From: Streptomyces filamentosus
Lineage (GTDB): Bacteria > Actinomycetota > Actinomycetes > Streptomycetales > Streptomycetaceae
Assembly (NCBI RefSeq): GCF_014654895.1
Contig: NZ_BNBE01000001.1
Location: forward strand, 2,889,001-2,953,000
Direction: 5' to 3'
DNA: 64,000 nucleotides
This document shows positions 16,869 to 26,939 of the stretch, one piece after another. Each line of letters begins with the position of its first letter. Within the stretch, counting starts at the first letter, position 1. Position numbers and translations under genes: made by a program. The notes beneath the pieces were generated by a model. It worked only from the letters and a program-made list of their open reading frames with translations, searched no databases and was not told where the DNA came from.

Positions 16869-19454
16869 GTGGACGCAGAACTGACCAACAGGAGCCGGGA
16901 CGCGCTGAACGCGGCGAGCAGCCGCGCCGTGTCCCAGGGGCACGCCGATCTGACCCCCGCGCACCTTCTCCTCGCGCTGCTGGAGGGTCAGGACAACGAG
17001 AACATCACCGACCTGCTCGCCGCCGTCGAGGCCGACCAGGCCGCCGTCCGCGCCGACGCGGAGCGGCTGCTCGCCGCCCTGCCCAGCGTGACCGGCTCCA
17101 CCGTCGCCCCGCCGCAGCCGAACCGCGAGCTGCTCGCCGTCATCGCCGACGCCGCCGAGCGCGCGAAGAAGCTCGGCGACGAGTTCCTGTCCACGGAGCA
17201 CCTGCTCATCGGCACCGCCGCCAAGGGCGGCCGGGCCGGCCAGGTCCTGGACCAGCAGGGCGCGACCGCCCGCCGGCTCCAGGACGCCTTCGAGAAGGCC
17301 CGGGGAGGCCGCCGCGTGACCACCGCAGACCCGGAGGGCTCGTACAAGGCCCTGGAGAAGTTCGGCACCGACTTCACCGCCGCCGCCCGCGAGGGCAGGC
17401 TCGACCCGGTGATCGGCCGCGACCACGAGATCCGGCGGGTCGTCCAGGTCCTCTCCCGGCGCACCAAGAACAACCCGGTCCTCATCGGCGAGCCCGGCGT
17501 CGGCAAGACCGCCGTCGTCGAGGGCCTCGCCCAGCGGATCGTGAAGGGCGACGTCCCCGAGTCGCTGCGGAACAAGCGGCTCGTCTCGCTGGACCTCGGC
17601 GCGATGGTCGCCGGCGCGAAGTACCGCGGCGAGTTCGAGGAGCGGCTCAAGACCGTCCTCTCCGAGATCAAGGAGAGCGACGGCCAGATCATCACCTTCA
17701 TCGACGAGCTGCACACCGTCGTCGGCGCGGGCGCGGGCGGCGACTCCGCCATGGACGCCGGCAACATGCTGAAGCCCATGCTGGCCCGCGGCGAGCTCCG
17801 GATGGTCGGCGCCACCACCCTCGACGAGTACCGCGAGCGGATCGAGAAGGACCCCGCCCTGGAGCGCCGCTTCCAGCAGGTCCTGGTCGCCGAGCCGTCC
17901 GTCGAGGACACCGTCGCCATCCTCCGCGGCCTCAAGGGCCGGTACGAGGCCCACCACAAGGTGCAGATCAACGACTCCGCGCTGGTGGCCGCCGCGACCC
18001 TCTCCGACCGGTACATCACCTCCCGCTTCCTCCCCGACAAGGCCATCGACCTCGTCGACGAGGCCGCCTCCCGGCTCCGCATGGAGATCGACTCCTCCCC
18101 GGTCGAGATCGACGAGCTCCAGCGCTCCGTCGACCGGCTCCGCATGGAGGAGCTGGCCCTCGCCAAGGAGACCGACGCGGCGAGCCTCCAGCGCCTGGAG
18201 AAGCTCCGCCGCGACCTCGCCGACCGCGAGGAGGAGCTGCGCGGCCTCACCGCCCGCTGGGAGAAGGAGAAGCAGTCCCTCAACCGCGTCGGCGAGCTGA
18301 AGGAGCGCCTGGACGAGACCCGGGGCCGCGCCGAGCGCGCCCAGCGCGACGGCGACTTCGACACCGCCTCCAAGCTGCTCTACGGCGAGATCCCCACCCT
18401 GGAGCGCGAGCTGGCGGAGGCCACCGAGGCCGAGCGCGAGGTCCAGAAGGACACCATGGTCAAGGAGGAGGTCGGCCCCGACGACATCGCCGACGTCGTG
18501 GGCGCCTGGACCGGCATCCCCGCCGGCCGCCTCCTGGAGGGCGAGACGCAGAAGCTGCTCCGCATGGAGGACGAGCTGGGCCGCCGGCTCATCGGCCAGA
18601 CCGAGGCCGTCCGCGCCGTCTCCGACGCCGTGCGCCGCACCCGCGCCGGGATCGCCGACCCCGACCGGCCCACCGGCTCCTTCCTCTTCCTCGGCCCCAC
18701 CGGCGTCGGCAAGACGGAGCTGGCGAAGGCGCTCGCGGACTTCCTCTTCGACGACGAGCGGGCCATGGTCCGCATCGACATGTCGGAGTACTCCGAGAAG
18801 CACTCGGTGGCCCGGCTCGTCGGCGCGCCCCCCGGCTACGTCGGCTACGAGGAGGGCGGCCAGCTCACCGAGGCCGTCCGCCGCCGCCCGTACAGCGTCG
18901 TGCTCCTCGACGAGGTGGAGAAGGCGCACCCGGAGGTCTTCGACATCCTGCTCCAGGTCCTCGACGACGGCCGCCTCACCGACGGCCAGGGCCGGACGGT
19001 CGACTTCCGCAACACCATCCTGATCCTCACCTCGAACCTGGGCAGCCAGTACCTGGTCGAGCCGCTGACCAGCGACGAGGAGAAGAAGCAGCAGGTCCTG
19101 GAGGTCGTCCGGGCGAGCTTCAAGCCCGAGTTCCTGAACCGGCTCGACGACCTGGTGGTCTTCTCCGCGCTCGACCGCGCCGAGCTGGGCCGCATCGCCC
19201 GGCTCCAGATCGACCGCCTCGCCAGGCGGCTCGCCGACCGCCGGCTCACCCTGGACGTCACCCCGGAGGCCCTGGAGTGGCTGGCCGAGGAGGGCAACGA
19301 CCCGGCGTACGGCGCCCGGCCGCTGCGCCGCCTCATCCAGACGGCCATCGGCGACCGGCTGGCCCGGGAGATCCTGGCCGGAGAGGTCCGCGACGGCGAC
19401 ACCGTCCGGGTGGACCGCGTCGGGGACGGCCTGATCGTGGGCGCGGCGCAGTAG
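16869..19454 (+). CDS. clpB: Disaggregase ClpB (Hsp100)
   Basis: An 861-residue AAA+ unfoldase that rescues aggregates together with DnaK. In order: N-domain (1-145), AAA-1 with Walker [14 protein letters not shown] near residue 210, a coiled-coil middle domain (about 400-525) that docks DnaK, and AAA-2 with [14 protein letters not shown] near residue 615. [10 protein letters not shown] near the C-terminus is the sensor-2 region. GTG start with GGAGGAGACC upstream. It carries an HspR-type operator, so it belongs to the regulon of hspR 3.7 kb away. Confidence 0.98.
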   Translation: MDAELTNRSRDALNAASSRAVSQGHADLTPAHLLLALLEGQDNENITDLLAAVEADQAAVRADAERLLAALPSVTGSTVAPPQPNRELLAVIADAAERAKKLGDEFLSTEHLLIGTAAKGGRAGQVLDQQGATARRLQDAFEKARGGRRVTTADPEGSYKALEKFGTDFTAAAREGRLDPVIGRDHEIRRVVQVLSRRTKNNPVLIGEPGVGKTAVVEGLAQRIVKGDVPESLRNKRLVSLDLGAMVAGAKYRGEFEERLKTVLSEIKESDGQIITFIDELHTVVGAGAGGDSAMDAGNMLKPMLARGELRMVGATTLDEYRERIEKDPALERRFQQVLVAEPSVEDTVAILRGLKGRYEAHHKVQINDSALVAAATLSDRYITSRFLPDKAIDLVDEAASRLRMEIDSSPVEIDELQRSVDRLRMEELALAKETDAASLQRLEKLRRDLADREEELRGLTARWEKEKQSLNRVGELKERLDETRGRAERAQRDGDFDTASKLLYGEIPTLERELAEATEAEREVQKDTMVKEEVGPDDIADVVGAWTGIPAGRLLEGETQKLLRMEDELGRRLIGQTEAVRAVSDAVRRTRAGIADPDRPTGSFLFLGPTGVGKTELAKALADFLFDDERAMVRIDMSEYSEKHSVARLVGAPPGYVGYEEGGQLTEAVRRRPYSVVLLDEVEKAHPEVFDILLQVLDDGRLTDGQGRTVDFRNTILILTSNLGSQYLVEPLTSDEEKKQQVLEVVRASFKPEFLNRLDDLVVFSALDRAELGRIARLQIDRLARRLADRRLTLDVTPEALEWLAEEGNDPAYGARPLRRLIQTAIGDRLAREILAGEVRDGDTVRVDRVGDGLIVGAAQ

Positions 19455-19560
19455 GCGTGTCAGCCCGCAGCGGATCCCGCCGGTTCACACCCGGCGGGGC
19501 TTGCCACGGACCGGCCGGGATGGGGGAGGATGGCAACATCCGTACGAAGGGAAATACACG

Positions 19561-20097
19561 GTGAGCATCGACCCGTCCTCGATTCCGAATTTCGGGGGAC
19601 AGCCCCAGCCGCAGGCAGGACCGGCGGGCCCCGTCGTCCCCGACCAGGACCTCGTCAAGCAGCTTCTGGAGCAGATGGAGCTGAAGTACGTCGTCGACGA
19701 CGAGGGTGACCTCGCGGCGCCGTGGGAGGAATTCCGCACGTACTTCATGTTCCGCGGAGAGAACGAGCAGCAGGTGTTCTCCGTGCGCACGTTCTACGAC
19801 CGTCCGCACTCCGCCGACGACCGCTCGAAGATCCTCGACGCGATCGACGACTGGAACCGCCGCACCCTGTGGCCCAAGGTCTACACCCACCTGCACGAGG
19901 AGGAGGACGGCTCCGCCACCCTCCGCCTCATCGGTGAGGCGCAGATGCTGATCGGCACCGGCGTCGCCCTGGAGCACTTCGTCTCCTCCACGGTGAGCTG
20001 GGTCCGCGCCTCCATCGAGTTCGACAAGTGGATCGTCGAGCAGTTCGGCCTCCAGTCCCCCGAGGACAAGGCCGAGGGCGAGGCCGACGAGGCCTGA
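19561..20097 (+). CDS. YbjN-domain protein
   Basis: A 178-residue soluble protein of the YbjN family: LVKQLLEQMELKYVVDDEGD, an aromatic strand (FRTYFMFRGENEQQVFSVRT) and DAIDDWNRRTLWPKVYTHL. The fold resembles type III secretion chaperones; its role in actinobacteria is unknown, perhaps protein-protein contact. I chose GTG 19561 with AAGGGA 8 bases upstream over a longer frame. It follows clpB by 106 bases and ends with a hairpin terminator. Confidence 0.85.
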   Translation: MSIDPSSIPNFGGQPQPQAGPAGPVVPDQDLVKQLLEQMELKYVVDDEGDLAAPWEEFRTYFMFRGENEQQVFSVRTFYDRPHSADDRSKILDAIDDWNRRTLWPKVYTHLHEEEDGSATLRLIGEAQMLIGTGVALEHFVSSTVSWVRASIEFDKWIVEQFGLQSPEDKAEGEADEA

Positions 20098-20115
20098 GCC
20101 CCGTCCCGCACCGCG

Positions 20116-20152
20116 CGGAAGCCGGGCCCCCGCGACGGGGGCCCGGCTTCCG
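20116..20152. terminator. Bidirectional hairpin terminator
   Basis: 16-bp perfect stem (CGGAAGCCGGGCCCCC and complement) with loop GCGAC, between the convergent YbjN and aminotransferase genes. Confidence 0.75.
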
Positions 20153-20158
20153 GCGTTC

Positions 20159-21346
20159 TCAGCCCAGCCGCTTGAGGCGGTCCACCGCCTCCTGGAGCAC
20201 GTCGGTCCGCTTGCAGAAGGCGAAGCGGACGAAGGGGGCCCCGGCCTCGCGGTGGTCGTAGAAGACGGCGTTCGGGATGGCGACGACCCCGGCCCGCTCG
20301 GGCAGCGAGCGGCAGAAGGCGAAGCCGTCGCCGGAGCCGAGGGGGCGGATGTCGGTGGTGACGAAGTAGGTCCCCTGCGGACGGTAGACCTCGAAGCCGG
20401 CCTGGGCGAGGCCCTCGCCCAGCAGGTCCCGCTTGGCCTGGAGGTCGGCGCGCAGCCCCTCGTAGTAGGCGTCGGGGAGGCGCAGGGCCTCGGCGATCGC
20501 GTACTGGAAGGGGCCCGAGGAGACGTAGGTGAGGAACTGCTTCGCCGAGCGGACCGCCGCGGTCAGCTCCGGGCTCGCGGTGGTCCAGCCGACCTTCCAG
20601 CCGGTGAAGGAGTACGTCTTGCCGGCCGAGCCGATGGTGACGGTCCGCTCCCGCATGCCGGGGAGGGACGCGATCGGCACGTGCTCGGCGCCGTCGAAGA
20701 CCAGGTGCTCGTAGACCTCGTCGGAGACGACGAGGAGGTCCCGCTCGACGGCCAGTTCGGCGATCGCGGTCAGTTCGGCGCGGCTGAGGACGGTGCCGGT
20801 GGGGTTGTGGGGGGTGTTGAGGAGGATGAGGCGGGTGCGGGGGGTGACGGCGGCGCGGAGCTCGTCGAGGTCGAGGACGTAGCGTCCGCCTCCGCCGCGG
20901 GGGTCCCGCTGCGGACGGAGGGTGACCGGCACGCGGGTGCCGCCGGCCATCGCCACGCAGGCGGCGTACGAGTCGTAGTACGGCTCCAGGGCGATCACCT
21001 CGTCGCCGGGCTCGACCAGCGCCAGCAGGCTCGCCGCGATGGCCTCGGTGGCGCCGGCCGTCACCAGGACCTCGGTGTCGGGGTCGTGGTCCAGGCCGTA
21101 GCGGGCGCGCTGGTGGTCGGCGATCGCGGTGCGCAGCTCGGGGACGCCGGGCCCGGGCGGGTACTGGTTGCCGCGGCCCTCGCGCAGGGCCCGCTCCGCC
21201 GCCTCGCGCACCTCCAGGGGGCCGTCGGTGTCGGGGAAGCCCTGGCCGAGGTTGATCGATCCGGTGCTGGTGGCGAGCGCGGACATCTCGGCGAAGATCG
21301 TCGTGCCGAACTCGGCCAGCCGGCGGTTGAGCGGTGTCCTGGTCAT
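20159..21346 (-). CDS. PLP-dependent aminotransferase, class I/II
   Basis: A 395-residue fold-type I aminotransferase of the kynurenine/methionine aminotransferase (YbdL-like) group. INLGQGFPDTDGP is the usual N-terminal substrate loop; the PLP lysine is in SAGKTYSFTGWKVGW near residue 233; NTPHNPTGTVLS and DEVYEHLVFDG are the cofactor-contact motifs. Probably transaminates methionine, glutamine, aromatic or kynurenine substrates; the exact one is undetermined. I prefer the ATG at 21346 (AGG 9 bases upstream) to one at 21355. A 12-bp palindrome ACTTGCTCAAGT is 28 bases upstream and might be an operator. Confidence 0.88.
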   Translation of the reverse strand: MTRTPLNRRLAEFGTTIFAEMSALATSTGSINLGQGFPDTDGPLEVREAAERALREGRGNQYPPGPGVPELRTAIADHQRARYGLDHDPDTEVLVTAGATEAIAASLLALVEPGDEVIALEPYYDSYAACVAMAGGTRVPVTLRPQRDPRGGGGRYVLDLDELRAAVTPRTRLILLNTPHNPTGTVLSRAELTAIAELAVERDLLVVSDEVYEHLVFDGAEHVPIASLPGMRERTVTIGSAGKTYSFTGWKVGWTTASPELTAAVRSAKQFLTYVSSGPFQYAIAEALRLPDAYYEGLRADLQAKRDLLGEGLAQAGFEVYRPQGTYFVTTDIRPLGSGDGFAFCRSLPERAGVVAIPNAVFYDHREAGAPFVRFAFCKRTDVLQEAVDRLKRLG

Positions 21347-21461
21347 GACGGCCATCCTGGGGCGAAGCTCTGGACTTGCTCAAGTGCGCTTTGGCGGCGG
21401 AGCGGGCCGGGAATCCCCCGGGCAGAGGCGGCAGGAAGCCGCCGGACGGGGGGGAAAGACG

Positions 21462-21695
21462 ATGGAAGCCCTGATCACCGTGGTCATCGCCGTCGCGTTC
21501 CTGGGCGTGTTCGTGGGCGTGGTCGTGTCGGCCGCCCGGCACGCCTCGGACGGCGGGAGCCGGCGGCGCCGGAGGGGCCGGCGGCGCGGCGGCTGGTCGG
21601 ACGGCGGGAGCTCCTGCGGGTCGACGAGCTCCTGCGGATCGGCGAGCTCCTGTGGTTCCAGTTGCGGGGGCGGCTGCGGGGGCGGGGGTGACTAG
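21462..21695 (+). CDS. Micro-membrane protein with Ser/Gly/Cys-rich tail
   Basis: A 77-residue protein: one N-terminal membrane helix (ALITVVIAVAFLGVFVGVVV), a basic stretch ([11 protein letters not shown]), then a tail built of SSCGS repeats with five cysteines ending in SCGGGCGGGGD. GGGGGGGAAAGACG precedes the ATG. Clustered cysteines after a basic anchor suggest metal binding or multiple disulfides/lipidation, but no family function is known to me. The gene is divergent from the aminotransferase (115-base gap). Confidence 0.68.
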   Translation: MEALITVVIAVAFLGVFVGVVVSAARHASDGGSRRRRRGRRRGGWSDGGSSCGSTSSCGSASSCGSSCGGGCGGGGD

Positions 21696-21987
21696 CGGGT
21701 CAACGGGCCGGTGACGGTGCGGGATTGATGCTCTCTGGGGCGACTCTGTTCGCTCGGCGATCGATTCCGCTTGAACAAGTGAACTGTTGGGTCCCCGAAG
21801 GGGATGGAAACTACGGCAAGTTGGGTAAAAACGCTGCGAGTCGTCCGGCGCACGTGGTTCTCTCGCTCCTGTCAGAGACAGCCCTCGGACCGTGTGTGGA
21901 CCCGAGCCGGCGATTCCCCACCCCCGTGGAAACCCTCTCCGGGGCGCCCCCGGCCCACCCGCCAAACCGTGTTTGCGGAGCCGACCC
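21696..21987 (+). other. 292-base non-coding stretch with relatively AT-rich structured segment
   Basis: No credible gene. The segment 21760-21850 is clearly poorer in GC than its surroundings and holds TTGAAC (21771-21776), a CTTGAACAAG palindrome and a small hairpin TCCCC-GAA-GGGGA (21792-21804). It may contain the DUF2617 promoter and leader, or a small RNA; neither is proven. Confidence 0.4.
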
Positions 21988-22506
21988 ATGCTCACCACCC
22001 TGAAGACCTCCTACACCGACACGCGCGCGGCCGACCTGGCCTGGGCGCTGGGCCGCGAGCCGCTGCCCGCGCTCGCCGTGCTCGACCTCGAACTCTCGGG
22101 AGCCAAACTCCAGTTGCGGCTGCTCGGCGCCTCCCACCAGGTGATCCTGGAGGAGGGGGGCCGCAGTTGCTCCGAGACCGTCGCCTGCATGCCGGGCAGC
22201 AGCACCCCGCTGCCGCTCGGCGTCTCCAAGCGCTTCGACGAATGGGAATACGAATTCGCGGCGCGCGTCGAGACGCTCACGCAGGGCTCCTTCGCGGGCC
22301 GCGCGCAGGAGTTGCTCGCGCTGGTCGCCGACCATCCCCACGGCCTGGCCGGCACCTTCCCCGGCTCGCCGCACGCCTTCACGGCGATGCTGGCGCAGCG
22401 TCACGAGGGCCAGGTGCGCTGGCGGACCTGGCACGCCTACCCGCAGGAGGGCCAGCTCGTGGTCACCCGCACCAGGATCGGCGCCCGTATGCCCGCCGCG
22501 CTCTGA
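21988..22506 (+). CDS. DUF2617 family protein
   Basis: A 172-residue soluble protein of the DUF2617 type, recognised by LELSGAKLQLRLLGASHQV, the ETVAC block, and the HGLAGTFPGSPHAFTAM segment. A conserved C-terminal WRTWHAYPQEGQLVVTRTR strand completes the pattern. Biochemical function is unknown. The ATG has GGAG 9 bases upstream; the frame stays open further 5' but into non-coding sequence. It is followed after 75 bases by the membrane-fused spermidine synthase, a pairing common in streptomycetes. Confidence 0.85.
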   Translation: MLTTLKTSYTDTRAADLAWALGREPLPALAVLDLELSGAKLQLRLLGASHQVILEEGGRSCSETVACMPGSSTPLPLGVSKRFDEWEYEFAARVETLTQGSFAGRAQELLALVADHPHGLAGTFPGSPHAFTAMLAQRHEGQVRWRTWHAYPQEGQLVVTRTRIGARMPAAL

Positions 22507-22581
22507 CGCGACTCCCTTCCGCCCCAGGTGCACTCGTGTGGGTGACAAGGGGCGAGGGGGTCGTGACGTAGCGTTACGGGC

Positions 22582-24375
22582 ATGATCGAGCCGACCGTGA
22601 CCCTGCCACCCACGAGGGTGCGACGCCGGCCGCCGCCGCGGTCGCGCGACACGGTGCGGTGGCCGGTCCTCGCCGTCGTCTTCGTCTGCGCCGCCTGCGG
22701 TCTCGTCTACGAACTCGAACTCGTCGCCCTCGCCTCGTACTTGATCGGGGACTCGGTCACCCAGGCGTCCGTCGTGCTGTCCGTGATGGTCTTCGCGATG
22801 GGCCTGGGCTCGCTCCTCGCCAAGCGGCTGCGCTGCCGTGCCGCCGTGGGCTTCGGCCTGCTCGAAGGAGCGCTCGCGCTCATCGGCGGCACCTCGGCCC
22901 TGGTGCTGTACGCCTGCTTCGCCTGGCTGGGCGAGTCCCGCTGGGTCCTCGTGGCCTTCTCGCTCGCCGTCGGGGTGCTCATCGGCGCGGAGATCCCCCT
23001 GCTGATGTCGCTCATACAGCGGGCGCCCCGGCGGGTCGTCGCCGCGGGCGGGGGCGCCTCCCTCGACGGGGGCGGCGCCCTCGGTGGGGGAGGATCCACC
23101 GGCCCGGGGGCCTCCCTCGGCGCGGGCGGCAAAGGGGCGGGCGGCGTCGCCGCGGGCCGCCCCGGCCGGCCGGGACGGACGGTCCCGGCCGGCGACCCCG
23201 AGGACGCGGCCGGCACGGTCGCCGACCTCTTCGCCGCCGACTACGTGGGCGCGCTCGTCGGCGGCCTCGCCTTCCCCTTCCTGCTGCTGCCCTGGCTGGG
23301 CCAGCTGACCGGCGCCCTCGTCACCGGCGCGGTGAACGCGGTGGCGGGCGCCGTCCTCGTCCTGTGGTTCTTCCGCCGCGACCTCACGGCCCGTACCCGC
23401 GCCCTCGTCATCGGCGTCAACCTCGCCGTCCTCGGGGTGCTCGCCACCGCGACCGTCCTCGTCGACGACTTCGAGGAGGCCGCCCGCCGGGCCGTGTACG
23501 GGGAGCGGGTCCGGGTCGCCGTGCACACCGACCTCCAGGAGGTGGTGGTCACCGGCGGCGAGGAGGAGCCGCCCGACCTCTACCTCGACGGCCGGCTGCG
23601 GGTCTCCGGCGCGGACGAGTACCGCTACCACGAGGCGCTCGTCCACCCCGCGATGAACGGCCCGCACGCCCGCGTCCTCATCGTCGGCGGCGGCGACGGG
23701 CTCGCCGCCCGCGAGGCGCTGCGCTACGGGGACGTCCGCTCCGTCACCGTCGTCGAGCTCGACCCCGGCGTCGTCCGGCTCGCCCGCACCGACCCGGCGC
23801 TCGCGGAGCTCAACGGACAGGCGTTCCGCGACCCGCGCGTCCGGATCGTCCACGCCGACGCCTTCAACTGGCTGAGGGGCGTCGTCGACCAGGTGCAGGA
23901 ACGGTACGACGTGGTGATCTCCGACCTGCCCGACCCCGGCATCACCTCCAGCACCAAGCTGTACGCACAGGAGTTCTACGGCCTCGCGGCCCGCGTCCTC
24001 GCCCCCGGAGGCCGGCTCGTCGTGCACGCGGGGCCCGCCACCGACCGGCCCCGCGCCTACTGGACCGCCGACGCCACCCTGCGCGCCGCCGGCTACGCCA
24101 CCCGGCCCTACAGCGCCGAGGGCCGCGCCCCCGGCTTCGCCGCCGGACCGGACCGCGCCGACCGGGACAGCGGCACCCGCCACGAGCCCGACGACTGGGG
24201 CTTCCTGCTCGCCGTCCGCGGCGACCGGCCGCCCCTCCTCGGGCTCGCCGCCGACGTGCCCCGGCTCCGCTCCCTCGGCCGCCGCGACCTGGCCGCCGCC
24301 GCCCGCCGCGCCGAGCGCACCCGGATCCCGGGACTGCCGCCGTCGACGCTGGTCCACCCCCGGTACGGCGACTGA
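22582..24375 (+). CDS. Membrane-fused spermidine-synthase-like protein
   Basis: A 597-residue fusion. About eight membrane helices (residues 25-270, e.g. [19 protein letters not shown]) precede a polyamine aminopropyltransferase domain (about 285-510) with the SAM-type loop [15 protein letters not shown], the acidic VVELDPGVV and ISDLPDP. Soluble homologues transfer aminopropyl from decarboxylated SAM to putrescine; substrate and direction for the membrane form are unproven. Residues 153-205 are a Gly-rich insertion between helices. TAGCGT lies 7 bases before the ATG and there is no ribosome site: leaderless. Confidence 0.88.
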   Translation: MIEPTVTLPPTRVRRRPPPRSRDTVRWPVLAVVFVCAACGLVYELELVALASYLIGDSVTQASVVLSVMVFAMGLGSLLAKRLRCRAAVGFGLLEGALALIGGTSALVLYACFAWLGESRWVLVAFSLAVGVLIGAEIPLLMSLIQRAPRRVVAAGGGASLDGGGALGGGGSTGPGASLGAGGKGAGGVAAGRPGRPGRTVPAGDPEDAAGTVADLFAADYVGALVGGLAFPFLLLPWLGQLTGALVTGAVNAVAGAVLVLWFFRRDLTARTRALVIGVNLAVLGVLATATVLVDDFEEAARRAVYGERVRVAVHTDLQEVVVTGGEEEPPDLYLDGRLRVSGADEYRYHEALVHPAMNGPHARVLIVGGGDGLAAREALRYGDVRSVTVVELDPGVVRLARTDPALAELNGQAFRDPRVRIVHADAFNWLRGVVDQVQERYDVVISDLPDPGITSSTKLYAQEFYGLAARVLAPGGRLVVHAGPATDRPRAYWTADATLRAAGYATRPYSAEGRAPGFAAGPDRADRDSGTRHEPDDWGFLLAVRGDRPPLLGLAADVPRLRSLGRRDLAAAARRAERTRIPGLPPSTLVHPRYGD

Positions 24376-24449
24376 GCGGGCGATCCGGCGCGCGGTTCCC
24401 GTCGCGGACCGGGCGACGGAGGGCGCCCCGCTGAGTAGGCTCGGATCCC

Positions 24450-25331
24450 ATGGAGCATGAGGTGTTCGTCCCGGTCCCGGCCGAGTCCCTGCGCGCCGTC
24501 CTCACCGACCCGGACCGGGTGGCGCGCTGCGTGCCCGGCCTCCAGCGCGACGCCGCCGGGGCGGGCGCGGGGGAGGACCTCGCCGGACGCCTCCGGCTCC
24601 GGGTCGGCGGCCACACCATCACGTACCGGGGCGGTCTGCGGATCGTCGAGCGGGACGGGGCCATCACCTACGAGGGCGAGGGCACCGAGGCCCGCGGCAA
24701 GGGCGCCGTCGAGGTCTCCCTGACCGTCGTCCTCACCCCGGCGGCCGAAGGCACCGGTCTCGGCTTCACCGGAGCCCTCACCGCCACCGGCCGGCTCGCC
24801 GAGGAGCCGGGCGAGGCCAGGGAGGTCGCCCGCGTCCGGCTCCTGGACGCCTTCGTGGAGGCCGCCGCCGGCCTCGCGGCGGATGCGGTGGAGGCGGAGG
24901 GGACCACCGGGGCCGGGACCGGGGTCGGGACCGACGCCGATGCCGGGGGCGCGGAGATCACCGGCGCGGACGACGCGGACGACGCGGACGGCACGGACGG
25001 CGCCGTCGGCACGAGCGGCGCGGACGGCACCGACCCTGCGAGCGGTGCGGACGGTGCGGAGCTCTGCGGGGACGAGGTCTTCCGCGAGGCCCCCGCGCCC
25101 GTGGAGCTGCCCTCCCCGCAGCCCGCCGCCGAGGCCGCCCACGCGCGCCGGACGATGATCGGCCGGAGCGCCGAGGAGGTCGACCACGCGCCGCCGCGCG
25201 GCCGGTACGCCCCCGTGCCCGCGCCCGAGCCGAGCGGCGCGGGCGCCACCCTCCGCTGGGTCGCCCCGGCCGCCGCCCTCGCCCTCGCCTCCGCGGTCAT
25301 CGTCGGCCGGGCCCTGCGCCGCCGCCGCTGA
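24450..25331 (+). CDS. CoxG/SRPBCC-domain membrane-anchored protein
   Basis: A 293-residue protein. Residues 1-145 form an SRPBCC (CoxG-like) domain: FVPVPAESLRAVLTDPDRVA, RCVPGLQ and TYRGGLRIVERDGAITYEGEG. An acidic Gly/Asp/Ala-rich linker (150-215, many ADGTD-like repeats) leads to a C-terminal membrane anchor WVAPAAALALASAVIV followed by RALRRRR. CoxG domains recruit molybdenum hydroxylases to the membrane or bind lipids, but no such hydroxylase is adjacent. TAGGCT lies 8 bases before the ATG, suggesting a leaderless mRNA. Confidence 0.8.
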   Translation: MEHEVFVPVPAESLRAVLTDPDRVARCVPGLQRDAAGAGAGEDLAGRLRLRVGGHTITYRGGLRIVERDGAITYEGEGTEARGKGAVEVSLTVVLTPAAEGTGLGFTGALTATGRLAEEPGEAREVARVRLLDAFVEAAAGLAADAVEAEGTTGAGTGVGTDADAGGAEITGADDADDADGTDGAVGTSGADGTDPASGADGAELCGDEVFREAPAPVELPSPQPAAEAAHARRTMIGRSAEEVDHAPPRGRYAPVPAPEPSGAGATLRWVAPAAALALASAVIVGRALRRRR

Positions 25332-25385
25332 ACCCGCGGGTTGAAACGGTCCAATCCACCGGGCCCCAGGACTTAGGGTCGGGGC

Positions 25386-26177
25386 GTGAGCAACCTGACG
25401 CGACTGACGGCGGGCGACGCCGAGCTGATCATCAACCCCGGGCACGGCGGCCGGATCGAGAGCCTGCGCATCGCCGGCACCGAGGTCCTGAAGCAGGGCG
25501 AGCGCTACGGCAGCTTCCCGATGGTGCCGTGGTGCGGCCGGACCGCGTACGGCCGGTTCCGCGACGGGGCCGTCACCCACGAGCTGCCGGTCAACGCCGC
25601 CCCCCACGCCATCCACGGCACCGTCCGCGACCGGGCCTGGACGGTGGCCCGGGTCTCCGCCACCGAGGCCGTCCTCACCTGCGAGCTGGACGACCCGTGG
25701 CCGTACAAGGGCCGGGTCACCCAGGTCCTCGAACTGGCCGAGGACCGGCTGACGCTCAAGTTCGGGGTGGAGGCGTACGACGACTCCTTCCCGGCGCAGG
25801 CCGGCTGGCACCCCTGGTTCACGCGGAACCTCGGGCGGGGCGGCGAGGACGTCCGCATCGGCTTCGCGCCCGAGTGGCAGGAGGAGCGCGGCGACGACCA
25901 CATGCCCACCGGCCGCCGGATCGCCCCCCTCCCCGGCCCCTGGGACGACTGCTTCGGCATGCCGGGGGGCGTCGACGTCACCCTCACCTGGCCGGGCGAG
26001 CTGGAGCTGAAGGTGACCAGCCGCGCCGAGTGGGTGGTGGTCTACGACGAGCCGGAGGACGCGGTCTGCGTCGAGCCCCAGTCCGGCCCGCCGAACGGCC
26101 TCAACACCCATCCGCGCCTGGTCACGCCCATCGACCCGCTGGAGGTCGAGAGCGTCTGGGCCTGGCGGCGGCCGTGA
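25386..26177 (+). CDS. Aldose 1-epimerase family protein
   Basis: A 263-residue beta-sandwich epimerase of the GalM/YeaD type. Catalytic candidates are His in NAAPHAIHGTVRDR (about residue 77), the GWHPWF histidine and the Glu in CVEPQSGPPNGLN, the usual general acid and base. Interconverts sugar anomers; the sugar is not evident. Starts at GTG with TAGGGT 6 bases upstream and no Shine-Dalgarno site: leaderless. pyrE starts 25 bases downstream but has its own -10-like box. Confidence 0.88.
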   Translation: MSNLTRLTAGDAELIINPGHGGRIESLRIAGTEVLKQGERYGSFPMVPWCGRTAYGRFRDGAVTHELPVNAAPHAIHGTVRDRAWTVARVSATEAVLTCELDDPWPYKGRVTQVLELAEDRLTLKFGVEAYDDSFPAQAGWHPWFTRNLGRGGEDVRIGFAPEWQEERGDDHMPTGRRIAPLPGPWDDCFGMPGGVDVTLTWPGELELKVTSRAEWVVVYDEPEDAVCVEPQSGPPNGLNTHPRLVTPIDPLEVESVWAWRRP

Positions 26178-26202
26178 CCTCCGCGCCCTTAAGCTCGGGG
26201 GC

Positions 26203-26751
26203 ATGACTGACGTACGCGCTGAACTGCTCCAGCAGATCAAGGACAAGGCCGTGGTGCACGGCAAGGTGACCCTCTCCTCGGGTCTGGAAGCCGACTACTA
26301 CGTGGACCTGCGCCGGATCACGCTGGACGGAGCGGCGTCGCCGCTGGTCGGCCGGGTCATGCTCGACCTGACCAAGGACCTCGACTTCGACGCGGTCGGC
26401 GGCCTCACCCTGGGCGCCGACCCGGTCGCCACCGCGATGCTGCACGCCTCCGCCGCGGACGGCGGGCGCCTGGACGCCTTCGTGGTCCGCAAGGCCGCGA
26501 AGGCCCACGGCATGCAGCGCCAGGTCGAGGGCCCGGACATCAAGGGCCGCCGGGTCCTGATCGTCGAGGACACCTCCACCACCGGCGGCTCCCCGCTGAC
26601 CGCCGTCGAGGCGGCCCGCGCGGCCGGTGCCGAGGTCGTCGCCGTCGCCACGATCGTGGACCGCGCCACCGGCGCCGGCGAGAAGATCAGCGGCACGGCG
26701 GGCGTCCCGTACCTCTACGCCTACGCGCTCGACGAGCTCGGCCTGGCCTGA
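26203..26751 (+). CDS. pyrE: Orotate phosphoribosyltransferase
   Basis: A 182-residue enzyme making orotidine monophosphate from orotate and PRPP in pyrimidine synthesis. The PRPP loop RRVLIVEDTSTTGGSPLTAV is near residues 118-137 with the adjacent Asp-Thr-Ser-Thr pattern; YYVDLRRITLDG and DAFVVRKAAKAHGMQ hold the orotate and pyrophosphate-contacting residues. Normal length. TAAGCT lies 7 bases before the ATG, indicating leaderless transcription independent of the upstream gene. No other pyr gene is nearby. Confidence 0.96.
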   Translation: MTDVRAELLQQIKDKAVVHGKVTLSSGLEADYYVDLRRITLDGAASPLVGRVMLDLTKDLDFDAVGGLTLGADPVATAMLHASAADGGRLDAFVVRKAAKAHGMQRQVEGPDIKGRRVLIVEDTSTTGGSPLTAVEAARAAGAEVVAVATIVDRATGAGEKISGTAGVPYLYAYALDELGLA

Positions 26752-26939
26752 GGCCCGAAGCCCGAAGCCCGAGGCCCGGCTCCCGGGCCGCGGCGCCCGG
26801 TGCCCGGGGCCCGAGGTCCAGGGCCGGGTCGCGGGACCCGGGACGAGGGGCCCCGGGCGGGTCGAAACCGGGCTAACCGCCGCGAAGTCGTGACTTAGGT
26901 CCCGGACCTCGGTGGATACGGCTCTGACCTGGGCTTTTC

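Noticed and set aside
21725..22003. Small 92-codon frame in the DUF2617 leader
   Set aside because: Third codon positions are not GC-biased (AAA, TTG, GGT, GCT, AGT), unlike every real gene here, and no ribosome site precedes it.
26752..26870. Repeated CCCGAAGCCCGAGGCCC words as mobile-element ends or small repeats
   Set aside because: Irregular low-complexity GC tract without target duplications or a defined unit.
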